This document shows, piece after piece, positions 20,316-34,050 of a DNA stretch of 64,000 nucleotides. The stretch's first letter is position 1, and each line of letters opens with the position of its first letter. Below the pieces are notes generated by a model. The model saw only the letters and a list, made by a program, of their open reading frames with translations. It made no database searches and had not been told where the DNA came from. Source of the DNA: Chaetorhynchus papuensis (Eukaryota; Chordata; Aves; Passeriformes; Rhipiduridae); assembly GCA_013396525.1 (NCBI GenBank), contig VWYX01000784.1, positions 121,021 through 185,020 on the forward strand, given 5' to 3'. A program made the position numbers and the translations under genes.

Positions 20316-21080
20316 GTAATGTTACACTTAAATAGAAGGACCCACAGGATACAATCTTAGGCAATTCTGCCCAGACTCCCTCCTTCCCAGTGGATAAGTG
20401 GGAATGACAGCCCGAGGCCAAACGGGAACATCAGGTGGAATTTAAAGGGTCTCTCAGTTGCTATTTTAACCCAAGGCCACGGGGGTGGAAGGAGCTGCTT
20501 TACAGCTTCGTATTTTCCCAGCTTTTCTATTTAGGGATAATTGCTCCACACAGCATTTTAACTTCCATGCCATGGGTTGTTCTGTTCTTGCTCCTTTTTT
20601 TTCCCCTCCCAGAATATACGATGCAGTTTCTGTTTGTGGACTGTTTTAATAGCAAGGTGCCTGAGACAAAGTTTACTCAATAAACTTGCTTTTCCCCTTG
20701 AGCAGCTTTAGCTTAGATAAACGGGCTTTAAAGTCCCGGTCTAGCGTGGGACTAGGACTGTTTACCATTCATCATTGTTAGTTAATTGCTGTTTGCTTAA
20801 ATATTTAGTTTGGATTAAGTTCTTTTATGCCCTTTTCTTAAAAAATAATAAATAAAGGTGTGTTTAGCCATGTGGTAAAAGGCTTTTAAGACGGCTTTTT
20901 AAATACACTGCAGGGGGGAAGCTCCATAAAGTACTTTTTCTATATTTTGCATTTAAATTTTTTTATTTGTAGTCTGCTGTGCTGTTACATTTGTAATTAT
21001 CCAGGCTGAAGCAGCGAGGGCATTTCACTGTTCTCTGCAGTGGCTGCAGACAGTTTTATTCCTTATTCCAAAGAGAAGAA
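20316..21080. other. AT-rich intergenic stretch
   Basis: No exon recognised. It is AT-rich with several AATAAA-like words (20679, 20849-20855) but no gene on either strand to which they clearly belong. Confidence 0.4.
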
Positions 21081-21180
21081 CTCATTGAATCGTGGAATAT
21101 CCACAAGTTGGAAGGGACCCACAGGAGCATCAGGTCCCACTCCTGGCTCTGCACAGGACAGCCCCAAATACAGTTTTCAT
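21081..21180 (-). repeat. CR1 LINE 3' fragment (antisense)
   Basis: Reverse complement of a CR1 end: GAATCGTGGAATATCCACA, AGTTGGAAGGGACCCACAGG, then CTCTGCACAGGACAGCCCC. This belongs to the GGGACCCACA subfamily, distinct from the GGGACCTTAAA copies elsewhere in the window. Confidence 0.85.
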
Positions 21181-22270
21181 CATCGTTTAAAGCCACCAAA
21201 TCCATCTCGGGGCCTGCAGGTGGATTGCATTCCCTGTAGGAGGACAGTTGGAAAGGCAGTTTTGGGCAAGGCAGTTTTGGGAAAGGCACCGAGGAGGGAT
21301 TCATGGGATTCAGGGATTCCCAGCCCTGTGAGGTGTTGATGAGCAGCAGGATGAGGAGCTGAGCGCCGTGTTCAGCCCCACTGCAGCTCTTCGCTCTCAG
21401 GCACCAGGTCCTGCTCCCTGCAGAGGTGAGGGGGGAGGCCTGGCAGAGAGCAGCAGGTCGGTGCCTGCTGGAAAGGGCCTTTTTGGGTTCAAACCCCCGT
21501 GTTCCACAGCAGCAGTGACCCAGTGGTGATGTAAACACGGGTTTAATTTTGGAACTTTCATATTTAACGGGTTAGGTTTCCCCCCTTGCTCTCACACGGT
21601 GCCCGGCTGACAAAATGCTTCTCACCCACGTTTGTTGGTCACTGAAGACGTGTCCTGTGCTGGGTTCTTGTCCATTTGAGTGAATATTTGTTTTTGGGAT
21701 AGTTCTGTGTCTCGGCACTGCTCTGTCAGGCTGGGGTGGGGGTTTATGAGGTGCCATGGCCCCAGGGGGCTCCTCTGAGCTCTGCCCTGCCATGACCAGG
21801 GAGGACAAGGAACACCGAAGGGTTTTTGCTGCACTCAGTGACCCTTCTGCACAGGCCAGTGAAGGCACCACAGGTGTCCCCTGGGAGGGGACAGAAGCTC
21901 TGCCTGAGATGGTTTCTCACCTGCGGTCCAGCCCTTCAGCCTGGACCGGTCTGTTCCAAAAGCAGCAGAGAAGTCAGAGGAACAGGAAGCAAATTGCCTT
22001 AAAAGTGCTTTGAGGGAAGGAGTTTCCATGGAGATGGGGAGCCGGGTGGGTTTATTTCAGGTTATCAGGAGGCAGCAGGTCCTTCCCAAATGAACCTGTG
22101 TGGTCTCCATCCCACGACTTCTGCCCTTCCTTCTTACTGAGCTGTGTTGGCTTTGGTGGTTCCCTCCCAGCCATGGAATGGCTGCAGCTCCAGCTTGGAA
22201 ATATCCCTGGACCACTCTGAGCATCCCCTCCCAGTGCCAGTGGGATGGATCTCCCTGCCTCGTGTCTGTG

Positions 22271-22418
22271 AAAGGGATTTGGAATCACAGAAAGGTTTGG
22301 GTTGGAAGGGACCTTAAAACTCATCTCATTCCACCCCTGCCATGGGCAGGGACACCTTTCACTATCCCAGGTTGCTCCAAGCCCCATCCAACCTGGCCTT
22401 GGACACTTCCAGGGATTT
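22271..22418 (-). repeat. CR1 LINE 3' fragment (antisense)
   Basis: GAATCACAGAAAGGTTTGGG, TTGGAAGGGACCTTAAAAC, CCATGGGCAGGGACACC and CCCATCCAACCTGGCC occur in canonical antisense CR1 order. Confidence 0.9.
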
Positions 22419-24214
22419 ACAGAAGGAAGCTTTTGTTCTTTGCACTGCAGGAATTTCATTGGTGTTCTGGGAAAGAAATATTTGCCTTTAAACTGCCATG
22501 TAGCATTTCCCTTTGGTTCCCAACACTTTCCCACCTGGGTCTCCAGGGCAGGGGCCCTGGCACAGCATTCCCAGCCAGCTGCTGTTTGCATGAAGCACTG
22601 GGAGAGGGAATAATGGAGACTTTGCACCCTTTAAATGTGATTTAATGGTGCATTTCTCAGCGCTGGCAGCGCTGGGCTGTGGAATGGGTAGGAACTGTTT
22701 GGGTATGGCCTGAAACTCGTCCCCGCTGTGTTTACCTGGCCTCCCGCAGGTGCTCTGTGACCGTGGCCCGTCACGCTGTGTGCCCAGCACAGCTTGTCAC
22801 GTAACTGGAATGATGCAAACACAGGAGCTGGCCCTGCCCTGCTGGGGCTGCACAGAGCCGTCCTGCCAGGAGCCTGCCTTTGCCCCACAGGCAGCACCCA
22901 GGGAGGAGCACCCGGGCATGGCAGGAGCAATGCCTTGTCCAGCCCTTGGCGTGTCCACTGGGGCTCTGTGGGCTTGGGGTTTTTAACCCATCCCTTTGAA
23001 CCTACAAATTCTGAATTTAATCAGACCATTTTCCCCCAGCCACTGCTGCACGTCAGCAGCTCCTTCCTCTGCCCCTCACTCTTTTCCCACGGATGTGCCT
23101 CAGTGATTTTCTGTCATCTCCGCCTACTCAATTTTTCAAAAAGTTTGCAGAATTCTCAAGAACGTCCCAAAATCTTGGCCTGGTTGTTCATGTGGATTTG
23201 GGCATCTCCAGCAGAGGAGCTGCAGGTGTCCAGAACAACCTTCCAAAAAGCATCTGTCCCATCTCAGCAGGGAATTCTAAGGAGAGAGGCTGGAAAGCAA
23301 ACGCCTGGGAATGCCAGAGCTGCCGGGGAAGGAGCAGGTGCCCCAGGGAGGGCTGCGATGCAGGGCTCAGGCATTCTTGGCTCACTGCTGGCACATCCGA
23401 TGGCCTTGTTTCCACCTGCCACACCTCCCCCGCCTCCCTCCATCCGCCCGAGCTCCTCTCCCCCACCGGCGATGACTGAAACGGGGCAGCCGAGATGCCG
23501 GGAGACGCATTCCCGAGCATTTCCCATTTCTGGTGAATATCCTGGACCTCTCACCCTGCCGTAGACCCACCAAACCTCCTCCGGACGTGCCCTTGTCACC
23601 TGCCCCGTGGCAGAACCAGTCCAGCCAGGTCCCTGGGGACGCTGCCGTCCCCCGGAGCTGCGCTGTGTCCATCTCCCTGGCACACCCCGTTGCCAAGGAG
23701 CCGACGGTGCTGCGGGGAGCCCTGGGGCTGCTCCAGAATTCCCGTTCATCCCCAGCCTCCTCCCCCACCTCCCAGTCGGCCTCTGCCACCCCGGCCCCGG
23801 GAGCAGGGACGCTGCAGACGCCACCTCGCTGTGCTGGGACGCGCTCGCCGAGCACCCCGGGGACGGAGCAGGGTGTCACTGCCGGGGGGTGACGGGCACC
23901 TCTGCGAGATAGCTCAGGTTGCCATGGTTACAGGTGGAAAACTGGGCTATGGGTTACCTCGGGCCAGTGGCACACGGAGCAGAGCATCCCGTGGCATTTG
24001 GGGACACCTGAGGCGGCGTGAGCCGGGCTGGGGGTCACCGGAACCCCCTGAGCCCCCAGACTGCAGCTGGAAGCTCCCCCAGACTGCCCCGGCACGAGTG
24101 GCTGTGGGCAGCAGCCCCAGGGATGGCATCGGGCTGGGGCAGAGCAGCCTCCTGTGACACCCTGCGACCTTCTGTCACTTCTGGGTGCGATTTGGGCACC
24201 CCACATTTGGGCAC

Positions 24215-24310
24215 CCCGAATTTAAAGGCTGCAGCCTGGTCCAGTGGAAGATGTCCCTGCCCATGGAATGAGAAGAGCTTTAAAGTCCCAACCCAAACCA
24301 TTCTATGAGA
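24215..24310 (+). repeat. CR1 LINE 3' fragment (sense, degraded)
   Basis: CCAGTGGAAGATGTCCCTGC, then a short deletion, then AAAGTCCCAACCCAAACCAT ending CTATGAG. A sense CR1 tail with internal loss. Confidence 0.75.
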
Positions 24311-27300
24311 ATTTATTCTTATTTTCTTGTTGTTTTATTTGTTTGTTTGGTTGGTTTTTTGATAATTTATTCTTATTTTCTTGGGTTTTTTGGGAAGGGT
24401 TAGTATTCGATGCTGGCTTAGAGGCTTAAACCCAGTCCTTGCCATTCCTCAGGTGCTGGCCCTTCCTGCAGGATGACCAAGAATCCTCAGCTTTCCTTTC
24501 CCCTTTAAAGGAGTAAAACGGGCTGGGAAAGAGCTGGTTTATGTGGGTTTTTTTAAGAGAAAAATAATTGGCAGGAACATGAGCAAAGCTGAAAGTATTT
24601 TCATCTGTTTTGGTTTGTAATGTTTAATGTTTTGGTTTCTACTTTACGAATTATACAAAGGAATCACTCAAAACAAAGTTCTCCCATTCTGGTAAGGGGA
24701 AAAAAAATTATGGTGGGACTAATGAGATTAATGAGAATTGCCTAAGCAAGAAAAAATCCAAAATATCTTGAAAAATTACAATATCTATTTTTTCTTAGGA
24801 AAAAAAATAGAAAAGTTCAATCTCTAATTGAGCTTTGTTTGCAAAATAATTCCAGGCTGGGAAGTGTAATCAACTCGTGCATAAAAATACTGCTTCAAGA
24901 TTAATTTTTATTTTATTAATGGTAGCTTGGGTCTTAGAAATTAATGGTGGTTTTCAAATTATTTTTGCCATGGAAGTATAAAATAACTATCCTAAATTTG
25001 TGGGCCCTTGTTTTATGAAAGGCTATGGAGAGAACTGATCAAGAAAAAACATTTTAAAAAAAAAAATCTTGGCAGTTCGAGGCCAAAACAGCTGTGAAAG
25101 GATCCTCTCCTTGCCCCCTCCTTTTTCCAAGCATTTTAAAAGATAACAGCTTAGAACTCCTTATTTTTAGAAGCCTCTAGAAGGCTCAGCTGAGACCCAG
25201 AGGCCACAGTGGCTCAGCGCTGTACAAGCAAATTATTTAGGCCAGTTTATCCCCGGCCAAAATAATTTACAATCCCAGTTTCCAGGCTGAGACAAGAGGC
25301 AGAGAGAAACCTCAGCCAGCGCTGCCAGCACCAATCCCAGCAGGAACAGCAGAACGCCCCGGTCAGCGCCGGCGCCGGCGCACCCAGCCAAGCTGATGAA
25401 TATGACAATCCCAAATATGATAATTTTCGGTAATAAAAAGCACTTCAGGATTTTTTTTCTTTTCTTTTTTTTTTTTTTTCCCCAGATGAGAACAAATCAC
25501 TCGTGGCAGCGAGGTTCTCGTTCCGGGCGTTCCCCTGGCAGCCGGAGCTGCTCCGGGTGTCTGGCAGCTCCCGGGCGCCCGTGGGTGCTGAGCCGGGGTG
25601 GGAGCGGGGCTGCGGCGGCTCGGATGAATCACGGCACATTTCCCAACTCCCTGCCGAGCTCGGAAAAGCAGCCGCGGCAGGCAGGGCTGGCAGGGCTGGC
25701 AGGGCTGGCAGACACACCGCGGGATGTGCCCTCCCGTCCGCAGCGAGCCCCACGCCGGGCCCGGGGCTCTGCGCTCACCTTGCGGAGGGCACAGCGGGCA
25801 GTGATGCTCCCGGGCACGGGCTGCTGCTGCTGGCACAGCACAGGGCTCAACAGGCTGCTCGGGAACGCCTGAACAGATTTTTTCCCCTGTTTGTTCATCT
25901 CCCAATTGGAAAATGTTGCTTTGTTGCATTACAAGGTTGGCGGAGCTTTTAACGGGAGGTTTTTGTGTACCCAGGGTGCAACTCCAGGGAGCCGGGAGCC
26001 GACAGCAGGAGGGACAACCAGGACCGTGGGACGGCCAAAAACTCTGCTCCAGCATCAGCTGGGCTGCAGGGGACTGGCTCTGTGGGACCGTCTTTTGGGG
26101 AATCAAACAGGGCTGTGCAGGGGAATTTCTGTCAGCTCAGGGGAGCGCCCAGCAGCCCACAGGTACCAACTGCTCTGCACCGAGTCTTTCTCATTTAATT
26201 GAAAACAACAAAAAGCTAAATCCTGGATCTGCATTTCAGTGCAAAGGGCAAGCGAACCCTAAATATGTAAATTGAAGTCTTTTCTGATCAGCTCTAAGCA
26301 GAAATCCTGTTGCCCCCCAGCACATCCAAGCCCTTCTCCCCACTCAGAGCAACCTGCCAGCCCTGGACACGATCCTGCCTCTCTCAGGCCTGTCCTGGCC
26401 TTCACCAGGACTTTTATTTTGTATTTAAAACATCCCACCAGGCTCAGTTGGACATTTAAATGAAATCCATGCTGCTCCCCCTGTACCTGCAGGAGTTGTT
26501 CCTCAGGTAAATCCAAGATATTGAAGTTTGATTTCTGCCGCGGAAACTAAAAGAAACCCCAGAGCATCCACTCCTGGTTTCTGATTAAACAGAACTACGT
26601 TGTTACAGCTGAAGGGATGCATTTTCTGGCTAAATATTTAAATTGGTAATTAATATCCATCCCTTTGGTGGGAAAAGAGCCGTTTGCCAGAGTTTCCTAG
26701 ACTGAACAGGACAAATAAACTTACCAGAGTTCGGAAAACAGAGCCTTAAATCTGTTTATTTCACACTAAACATTTTGTGACGCTGCTCATGAGGAGCAGT
26801 GGGCTCCGGGTGCCAACGTTCTTGTCCAGGGGGAAATAAAACCAGCCGGGATTTCTGGCACAGCCCCGCTCCGGGGGTTTAACCAGGGCCGGGAGGAGGT
26901 GCCGGGGGGTCAATCTTTAACCAGGGAGGGAGGACGCGGCAGCCGCAGCCGTGCCCGGCAGAGGTTTGGGTCACCGGCAGAGCAGATTTGCAGCGGGGAG
27001 CGGAGTTAAGCCGTGCCGGGCAGCTGGAGCCGGAGCCAAGGCCGGCAGGCGGGGACTCTGCCGCCGCTGTCACCGCCACCGTCACTGTCACCGTCACCCT
27101 CCGCGCCCCCGGGTTATGCAAGAACGGGCACCGAGTGCCCCCGGCCCCGCTGCGGCCACCCGGGCACCGAGCCCCTCTCCGTTCACCGCCTCCCGTGCCC
27201 GCGGGAAACGGGAAACCTGGGAAAGGCAGAAGTGTGGCTGTAATTGGGATTAATCTATTTTTAGCACGCTGTCTGCTGCCCTGTCCACGCTCCAGCTGAG

Positions 27301-29030
27301 ATGTTTAATTCTGTCCGGCTCGACTCGTTCTGCAGCGGCACCCAGGGCTGATTTTTCCTTTATTACAAACCTTGAATTTGTTTGGATTTGTTTTTGTTTT
27401 TTTTTCATTCCATTGCTATTTTTTGTTTGGTTTTTTTTTTAAAAAAAACCCCTTCCCCCCCCCCCCGTACAATAACTGGAAAATCCAGCACTAAAGTAAT
27501 ACAAAGGTTGCTGTATTAAAAAAAAAAAAAAAGTTATACAACGTTTACTATCGTTATTATTCATTTTACTATGGAGTTTGGAAACCTCGTCATAGATCAG
27601 GAATGTGTTGTACCCTGCGCTGCACAAACAGCACAGAAGGAAAATTGCCTCTTCCAAGCGATATTGGATAAAAACCACGCAGTGACACCGAAAGGATTTT
27701 TGTTAAATAGCAGCAGGACAAGATGTTAAAGCCATCTCTGAGCACCTCGCCATTCACTGACCCCGCATTTAAACACCTGCCGAGCGCACCTTTAACCTTT
27801 TATGAGGTATTTGCAGAGGGAACTTCAAGATTAGCACGTCGGAAACCACCCTGGAACACAGCTGGACCGACATCAAGAGACTCCTCCGGCCCCGCAGCCC
27901 GGCCCGGGAATGTTTGCCTTTCCCAAATATTCCTGGCCCGTGCCAGAGCGGCCCCGGGGAGCCCCGGGCCAGGGGAGCGCTGCCTTTAGCAGAGCACGGG
28001 GCGGCCTGGGGGGCTGTTCGGAGTTTTCCGTGGGTGGTCCGCGGCCTCGGGATTGGGAAGATGCTCCTCAGGGAGAACCAGGCTGCCCTGCCCAAGCTGC
28101 TGCCCCTGCAAGCCCAGCCCGGGGCCGGTTCTGCTCGGGGCACGGGCAGGGCGAGCTCGGGTCCTGCCCACCGCACCTGTGCCCCCGCCCGGGGCTGGGC
28201 TGACTCACGGAGCTCCGGCTATTTCCGTGCTCCCGCTGCAATCCCCGCTCCTCCGGCTGCGCTGTCAGGCACCTCAGCACCCCCGCCGCCTCTATTCTTA
28301 GCAGCTAATAGCTGAAATAATTCCTTTTGTCTCCGCGCTGCCGGCTCCTTGGATCGGGAGCGCAGTGAAAGCTGCCCCCACAGCCGCTCCCAGCGCTGCA
28401 AGAGCGGCCGGGGGTGCCGGGGGTGAGGGCAGCGCTCCTGTGCCAGCCAGGAATTCCTGTGAGGGGCTGAGGATCCCAAATACCCCGACCCCGACTCCAA
28501 CACAGGCCATTAAGCTGTGCTTTGAAGCAGCTGGGATGTTAATGCGCTGCCACCTCTTTGAAAAGGATCCTGGCTCTTCCAGCTGGGAGTTTTCCTCGAC
28601 TTCACGGGAAAAATTCCACGTTTTCAGGGGGAGGGCCAGGTTTTCACCTGCAGCAGGCTCCCATTTCAGTGCCTGCTCGGTGGCGTGGGCTGGGTTCGCA
28701 CCGAGAATGCAAAGGCTCCGTGCAAATGTGACTCCCCAGCGCCAGCACAGCCGTGCCAACACATCCCCGACAGCGCCCGGCAACGATCCCACACCTCTGG
28801 CACTGCCGGCTTTTGATCTCGGCACCAGCTGCTCCTCGCAATTCCCTTGAACCACCTCCCAAAGAGGACTGTGAACCCCCCACGCCGCTCTTTGGGGACT
28901 GTAGGCTGTGGACACCCAAACAGACGCACGGAATCGGCTTTAAAACTGTTTGGGAAGGGGTTTATTGCTCTTTATCTGCCTGCTGCACTTCCTCCTGCTG
29001 CTTGGGGCCCCAGGGAGAGCAGCAGAGTGT
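24311..29030. other. Non-coding intergenic stretch with GC-rich patches
   Basis: 24.3-25.35 kb is AT-rich. A (GGCAGGGCT)n run sits at 25679-25712, GC-rich CpG patches at 26.85-27.24 and 27.88-28.30 kb, and a T/A/C homopolymer cluster at about 27425-27467. Open frames in the GC-rich patches are short, overlap on both strands and lack splice-consistent partners, so no gene is called. Confidence 0.45.
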
Positions 29031-29032
29031 AA

Positions 29033-29206
29033 CAAGTGGCACAGGGTGCCCAGAGCAGCTGGAGCTGCCCCTGGATCCCTGGCAGTGCCCAAGGCCAGGC
29101 TGGACGGGGCTTGGAGCAGCTTGGGACAGTGGGAGGTGTCCCTGCCATGGCACTGGATGGGGATTTAAGGTCCCTTCCAACCCAAACCAATCTGTGATTC
29201 TATGGG
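29033..29206 (+). repeat. CR1 LINE 3' fragment (sense)
   Basis: GGCACAGGGTGCCCAGAGCA, CCCTGGATCCCTGGCAGTG, GGCCAGGCTGGACGGGGC, GGGAGGTGTCCCTGCC and CTTCCAACCCAAACCAAT, in sense order and ending GATTCTATGG. Confidence 0.92.
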
Positions 29207-32200
29207 CTGGCAAAGAAAGGACTCACTGGCCATTTCTCTGGAAAGCACTTAAAAAGCTTGTCAGGAAAACAATAAACCTTCTGGAAAAAAACTAAACCTA
29301 AATGTTTGTTGTGACTCCGCTCCTCACCGAGACTGTGCTTGGCAAGGATGAGGTATCACTGACAAACTCAACACGAGCTACCCCACACCAGCACTTGAAA
29401 AACAGATTGTTCTGCACTTTGAAGCAGCTTTTAGGCCTCTGGGTTGGTAAAGTGAAGAAACTTTTCCATTGCCCTGACCACCTTTGCCCGATTCCTTGCT
29501 CCTTCCGTTCGTGCCCAGCCACTCCCGAGGGGATGTGCCAAGACTCCCCTTCCGTGGCTCCCGAGGTCGAGGGGTTACAGATTTACAGCTGCCCGGACTT
29601 GCTCCGTCCCGGGCAGGAATTTGTTTGGCATCAACGAGGCCCTTGGATTATTTACCTCAGCCTTTCAGTTAAACAGGAACATGCCCTGATTTTAACAATC
29701 GTGCTTCCTGCGCTGGGGGAAGGTGTGGCCGATGGCATTTAAACCGAAACCCGAGCCAAGGCTTCCCCGGCAGGAAGCTGGAAGTGCGGGCAGGACCACG
29801 AGGGTTTCCTTCGGCACTCAAAACACCCAGGGCCTTCCTCAGGTTATTTTAGCACCCCCAGCAGCAGTAAGGATGTGCACGAGGGCGAGGTTTGGGCAAT
29901 GGCAGACTCCATATGTTGTTGCTATTAAGGTCATCGTAGCGTGACAGCAGAAAATTGCACGGGAGACGCCGGAGAACTGAGGATGAACCTTTAGGTACAG
30001 CCTGGCACAGAAGCAGAGCAAGCCCAAACTTCCTCTGGAAGCTGAGGGATCGCTCCCTGATCCTTTCGTGGTGCTGAGGGAACTGTCAATGACAGCCTGG
30101 AGGGTCAATCCCCTCCCTCCCTCCTCAAAAAATCGTATTTTCCCCGAAACATCCAGCCCGAACCATCCCAAGTTGTGAAATGCAAGTTGTGAAATCTTGT
30201 TAATGTCTAGCACAATAAAAACTCTTTATTTTGTTAATCAGCACTGTAAGCACTCAGGGCCCAGCTGTGATCAGCCATGGGGTCACCCCCAGTTTTGGAA
30301 GGGATTCCTACCCTGCCACTGATCTCCCCTGCCTCCCTCTGACCACAGCCATGGATTATTCCCATTTCCCAAGCCTGCTTTCTAGCCCAGGACTTTGCAC
30401 CCTCATAGGCAGTTCTTACAAAACCAAAGCTCTGCCTCCTACTTTCAAAGTCTGGAAGGAACAGAAAAAAAGCTTAAACCCCCCCTCCAAACCAGTACCA
30501 ACACATGGAAATGGGCTCCAGTTAAACCAGAAAAGCAGCCTAGATTTTTATTGTGGAACCATGGCCTCTATTTCCTTACCGAAAATGCCAAATCCTGCCC
30601 AAGAGTGTCAGAAGATGACTTTATGTTTTAGGCCTCATCAGTCAGTTCTGAGGGCTGAAGCTTTCCCAGAGATTTCTTACACAGCCGATTGTTTCCCAGT
30701 GCAGACAGCTCTGAGCTCTTCTTGGGAGCCTGAGTGCCACCAGCAAGTACTCAGAGCCAGGTAATGACAGAAACACTTCAGGGCTGGTGTTTTTCAAAGG
30801 AAAGCAAACCATAAAATAAACGCCACATTTCCCCTGGAAGCAACCAGAACGAGTCCTTTGAGATAAATCAAAGTTGGTTTCACCTCCTCAATGCACCGCA
30901 GGCCTGACAAAAGCGGTGTGAGCTGAAAGCATCCGTGAACTGCCCCATTTCTGAGGCTCTGAGTGTTTCATCTCGCTCTGGTGTTTCATCTCGCTCTGTC
31001 ACGTCTGGAGCTCCGTGGATGCCGAGGTGGCCTCTGCCTGCCCGCACGGCGAGCTGCAAACCACCGGGGAACAGCGGGAATGCGGAAAATCCGCCCTGGC
31101 CCCGCGTGCTGGGGCTCCTCAGAGAACTGGGGGTGACCAAAGCAGCGCAGGCAGCTCCAGATCTCAGCTCAGCCCGGCCTGCCTGGGCGGGGATGACTCA
31201 TTCCAGGAGCCTGCGAGTCATTAAGGAAGGAGTTAATCCCTGCAGCTTTGGCCACAGAGTGGATGTGTAAGGCCTGGAGTCCCATGGGCTCGATTGCATA
31301 AGAAACCATGTATTGTGGCATTTAGTTGATCATGCACTACTTCTTCTGGTCACATGGAGGCTTGATTTCCCCTTGCATCAGCTACTACAGACTTTTTACA
31401 TTTCTCGTGCTGTGTCTGCTCAGTTCCCGGGGTCATCCCCTTCACCCCACAGCAGAGCCTGTGCTGCTCACCCAGCCCCGATCCACGGGATCCCACTCCA
31501 TTTCCTGTAGGATCCCACCGGAGGAACCGGGCGCTTGTAATTTTTCTCATTTGTGTGTGTGCGTAACAGGTGTCATTTTCAGTGTAGTACAGACAAATCC
31601 CAAAATAGCTCAGGCTCTTCAGACGCTGCGGGGAGAAAAAAAACCCGTGGTTACTTCAGCTTTGGTTGTAGTGAAAAACCCAAGGCTCGCAGCCGGCTCT
31701 GAAGTCGGAATTAAGATGGCAGACGGAGGTGGGGAGCAGGGATCTCTCTGCATTCCGTGTCTCCTGACGGACTGCTCCTCGCTGCTCCCTGCCTGCACAT
31801 CAACTCCCTCACACGGCGCTGCCTCTCCAGCAGCTTCCCTGATTCCCAGGAGCTGCACCTACCACGGATCCTCCTCCACACTTCCCGGTGCCGGCAGAGC
31901 TCTGCTTCCCCTGCCGGGTGCCGGGGCCAGCCGGAGGCACCGGAGTTAATCGAGGGATTTGGGGGGCAGAGGCGAGGAGAGAGCGTGCAGCTGCAAAAGG
32001 CTCCTTGCCTGGGGATGATGCCTGCTGTGCTGAAATGCAGAGCTGCTTGTGGACTGTCTTTGTCGGGGATTATTGGATTCTGGTGACTCCGGGAACGCAG
32101 TTATTAGTTCCCCTGCCTACGCCGAGCGTTCTGAATCTGTGTGTGTGATAACACTTATTAATGCTCCTCAGATTAAGAAGATCCTATGGCTTTCCAGCAC

Positions 32201-33109
32201 TTTCAGCACCTTATCTCACACCAGGCATCTGCCCAGCAGCTGAACCACGCTCAGATCAATGCCCTGTGGCCAGCAGAGCAGGGGCTTGTGGGCCCAGCAG
32301 CAGCCTCATGCCCACAAGTCCTGCGTTTGTTTGCAGCTGCAGCTCCTCTTAAGCTGCCTTGTGCTTCAGGGGATCTGCCTGCTGAGGATTTGCAGGACGT
32401 GGGCCTAAAATATTTTATTTCAGGAAGTCAAACAGTGGCTCCTGTCACCGAAACAGTTAATCAGAAAGCACCAACTCTCTACTGCAACGTGTGTGTGCGT
32501 GTGTGTGTTTTTGTTTTTTAGAGCCAGCAAGATTTGCTTTGGTTTCTTTAAAGCAGAAAACACCAGAAAAGTTGGCTGTGGTTTCAGCTGCTATCGCTCG
32601 AGATTTTGTACTGCTGACTACCAATCCTAAAAGAGTTAACCTGGCAAGTATGACTCAGAAGCAGAGAAGGAGATGCGAGGCTGAGAGCCGGGGAGGGAGC
32701 GCAGAAACAGAGGTGAGGAACAGAATAATTGCCAAAAAAAGGTGCAGAGTCCAGGAGCGACGCTCCCTCCGGTCTGCCTGGCCCTGGCACCGCTGGCACG
32801 GGCTCCCTGGAAAGCTGCAGTTCCGCTCTTATAACACAAGGAGCAGGCTGGAGAATTTAGAGCTGCGTCACAGAGCTCAGCGAGAGAGTGAGAGAGCAAG
32901 CTCCGTCGATAGGTCTACCAGCAACAGCCCTGCTGCAGCAAGAGGGGAGAGAGGCAGCAAGAGAGGCAGAGAGGGCTCCAGGAAGAGAAGTGGCACCAAC
33001 ACCCCGGACTGGGCTCCTGCCACCAGCCACTGTCACCTGCACCTCGTACTCGGGCTCGCCTGGTGTAGGAGGCTTCGCCCATTGACGATGCCGGAGACCC
33101 GGCGCGCTT
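29207..33109. other. Non-coding stretch upstream of miR-29 promoter-like region
   Basis: No coding exon recognised. It includes an exact tandem pair of an 18-base unit, GTGTTTCATCTCGCTCTG, at about 30964-30998 and a (TG)n patch at 32487-32512. The miR-29b-2/29c host RNA may begin within or after this stretch; no exon can be fixed from sequence alone. Confidence 0.4.
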
Positions 33110-34050
33110 AATCCCGCGGGGAGGGAGAGTGGGCAGACACCGAAAGGGTTAACGGGAAGGAAATTTCTGGAACCTTCTCTTCTGCGGCGCTCCAGAGCGA
33201 GCGGAGGGCTGAGGACTGCGCAGATGGTGCACGGGCACGGCTCTCGGGTCCGGTTCGTCTCCCTCACGTACGTACCCTTTGATCAGGATGGGGCTGGAGC
33301 TGCAGCTACGTATCTGGATTATTTGCAGGGCGTCCCTCTCCCCCGGCGTCCGTAAGTTCGGATCCCAAAGTGCCTTTATTATTATTTTGGCTGGGTAGGG
33401 TTGCTCTGCTCTGCGTCAGAGCTGTTTTCTCAATGGAGCGACGGCACAGGTTGTACTAATGTCACTCTTGCCGGCATTGCTGTACTGCAGAGGAGGGTAG
33501 TAGTCGTGGGGGAGAGATGACAACTTTGCAAAGACTGCTGTTTTCCTTGGTTTGTCTGGGCTTTTTATCCCCCCCCCGTGTTCCCGGAGGCTGGCATGTC
33601 GGCGAGGGGTCGGTGCAGGGGTTAACAGGCGCCCCGCCATTCGGAGCTCGGAGGTTTGTCACTGCGTAGTTCACAAAGTGGCAAACGGTGACGCAGTGAT
33701 CATTGCAGGGCACGTCGTCCAGTTTTTAAAAGCACTGGGGACAGGTAGACGGGTGCCTTCCAGACGCTTCCACACCAGCTGAAAGGGGTTAAAGATGAGC
33801 CGAGCCGGGAAGCGAGCATTTAGGGATTAAATGTCATCATTTTGGCGTTGGAAAGTTGTTTACCTTGCTCTCTCGGTGTCTCCATGCTGGCAGGCGGCCA
33901 GCTCACATGTGATAGTCTTCCCTGGACTGCTGCATCATTAACGAGAGCCAGCGCCGGCTCCCATTGGCCGGGGAGGGCGCAGCGCCGGGGCCGCGCCGCC
34001 ATTGGGCGCGCCGGGGATGGCAGGTGGAGCGCCCGAGCCCATTGGCCGCG
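33110..34050 (+). promoter_or_regulatory. CpG-rich promoter-like region with heat-shock element
   Basis: GC-rich stretch with a perfect four-unit heat-shock element at 33160-33177 (GAA, TTC, GAA, TTC, each separated by two bases). ATTGG (inverted CCAAT) boxes occur at 33963-33967 and 34001-34005. It lies about 9-10 kb upstream of miR-29b-2 on the same strand. Assignment to the miR-29 host promoter is inference from position. Confidence 0.4.

Noticed and set aside
19133..20335. 400-codon open frame on the + strand
   Set aside because: It crosses a CpG minisatellite and continues through the N gap as X residues. No family is recognisable.
32491..33111. 206-codon open frame rich in Arg and Ser
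   Set aside because: Composition is GC-driven, no domain is visible, and other frames are open as well. It may overlap exons of a non-coding host RNA, but there is no support for a protein.
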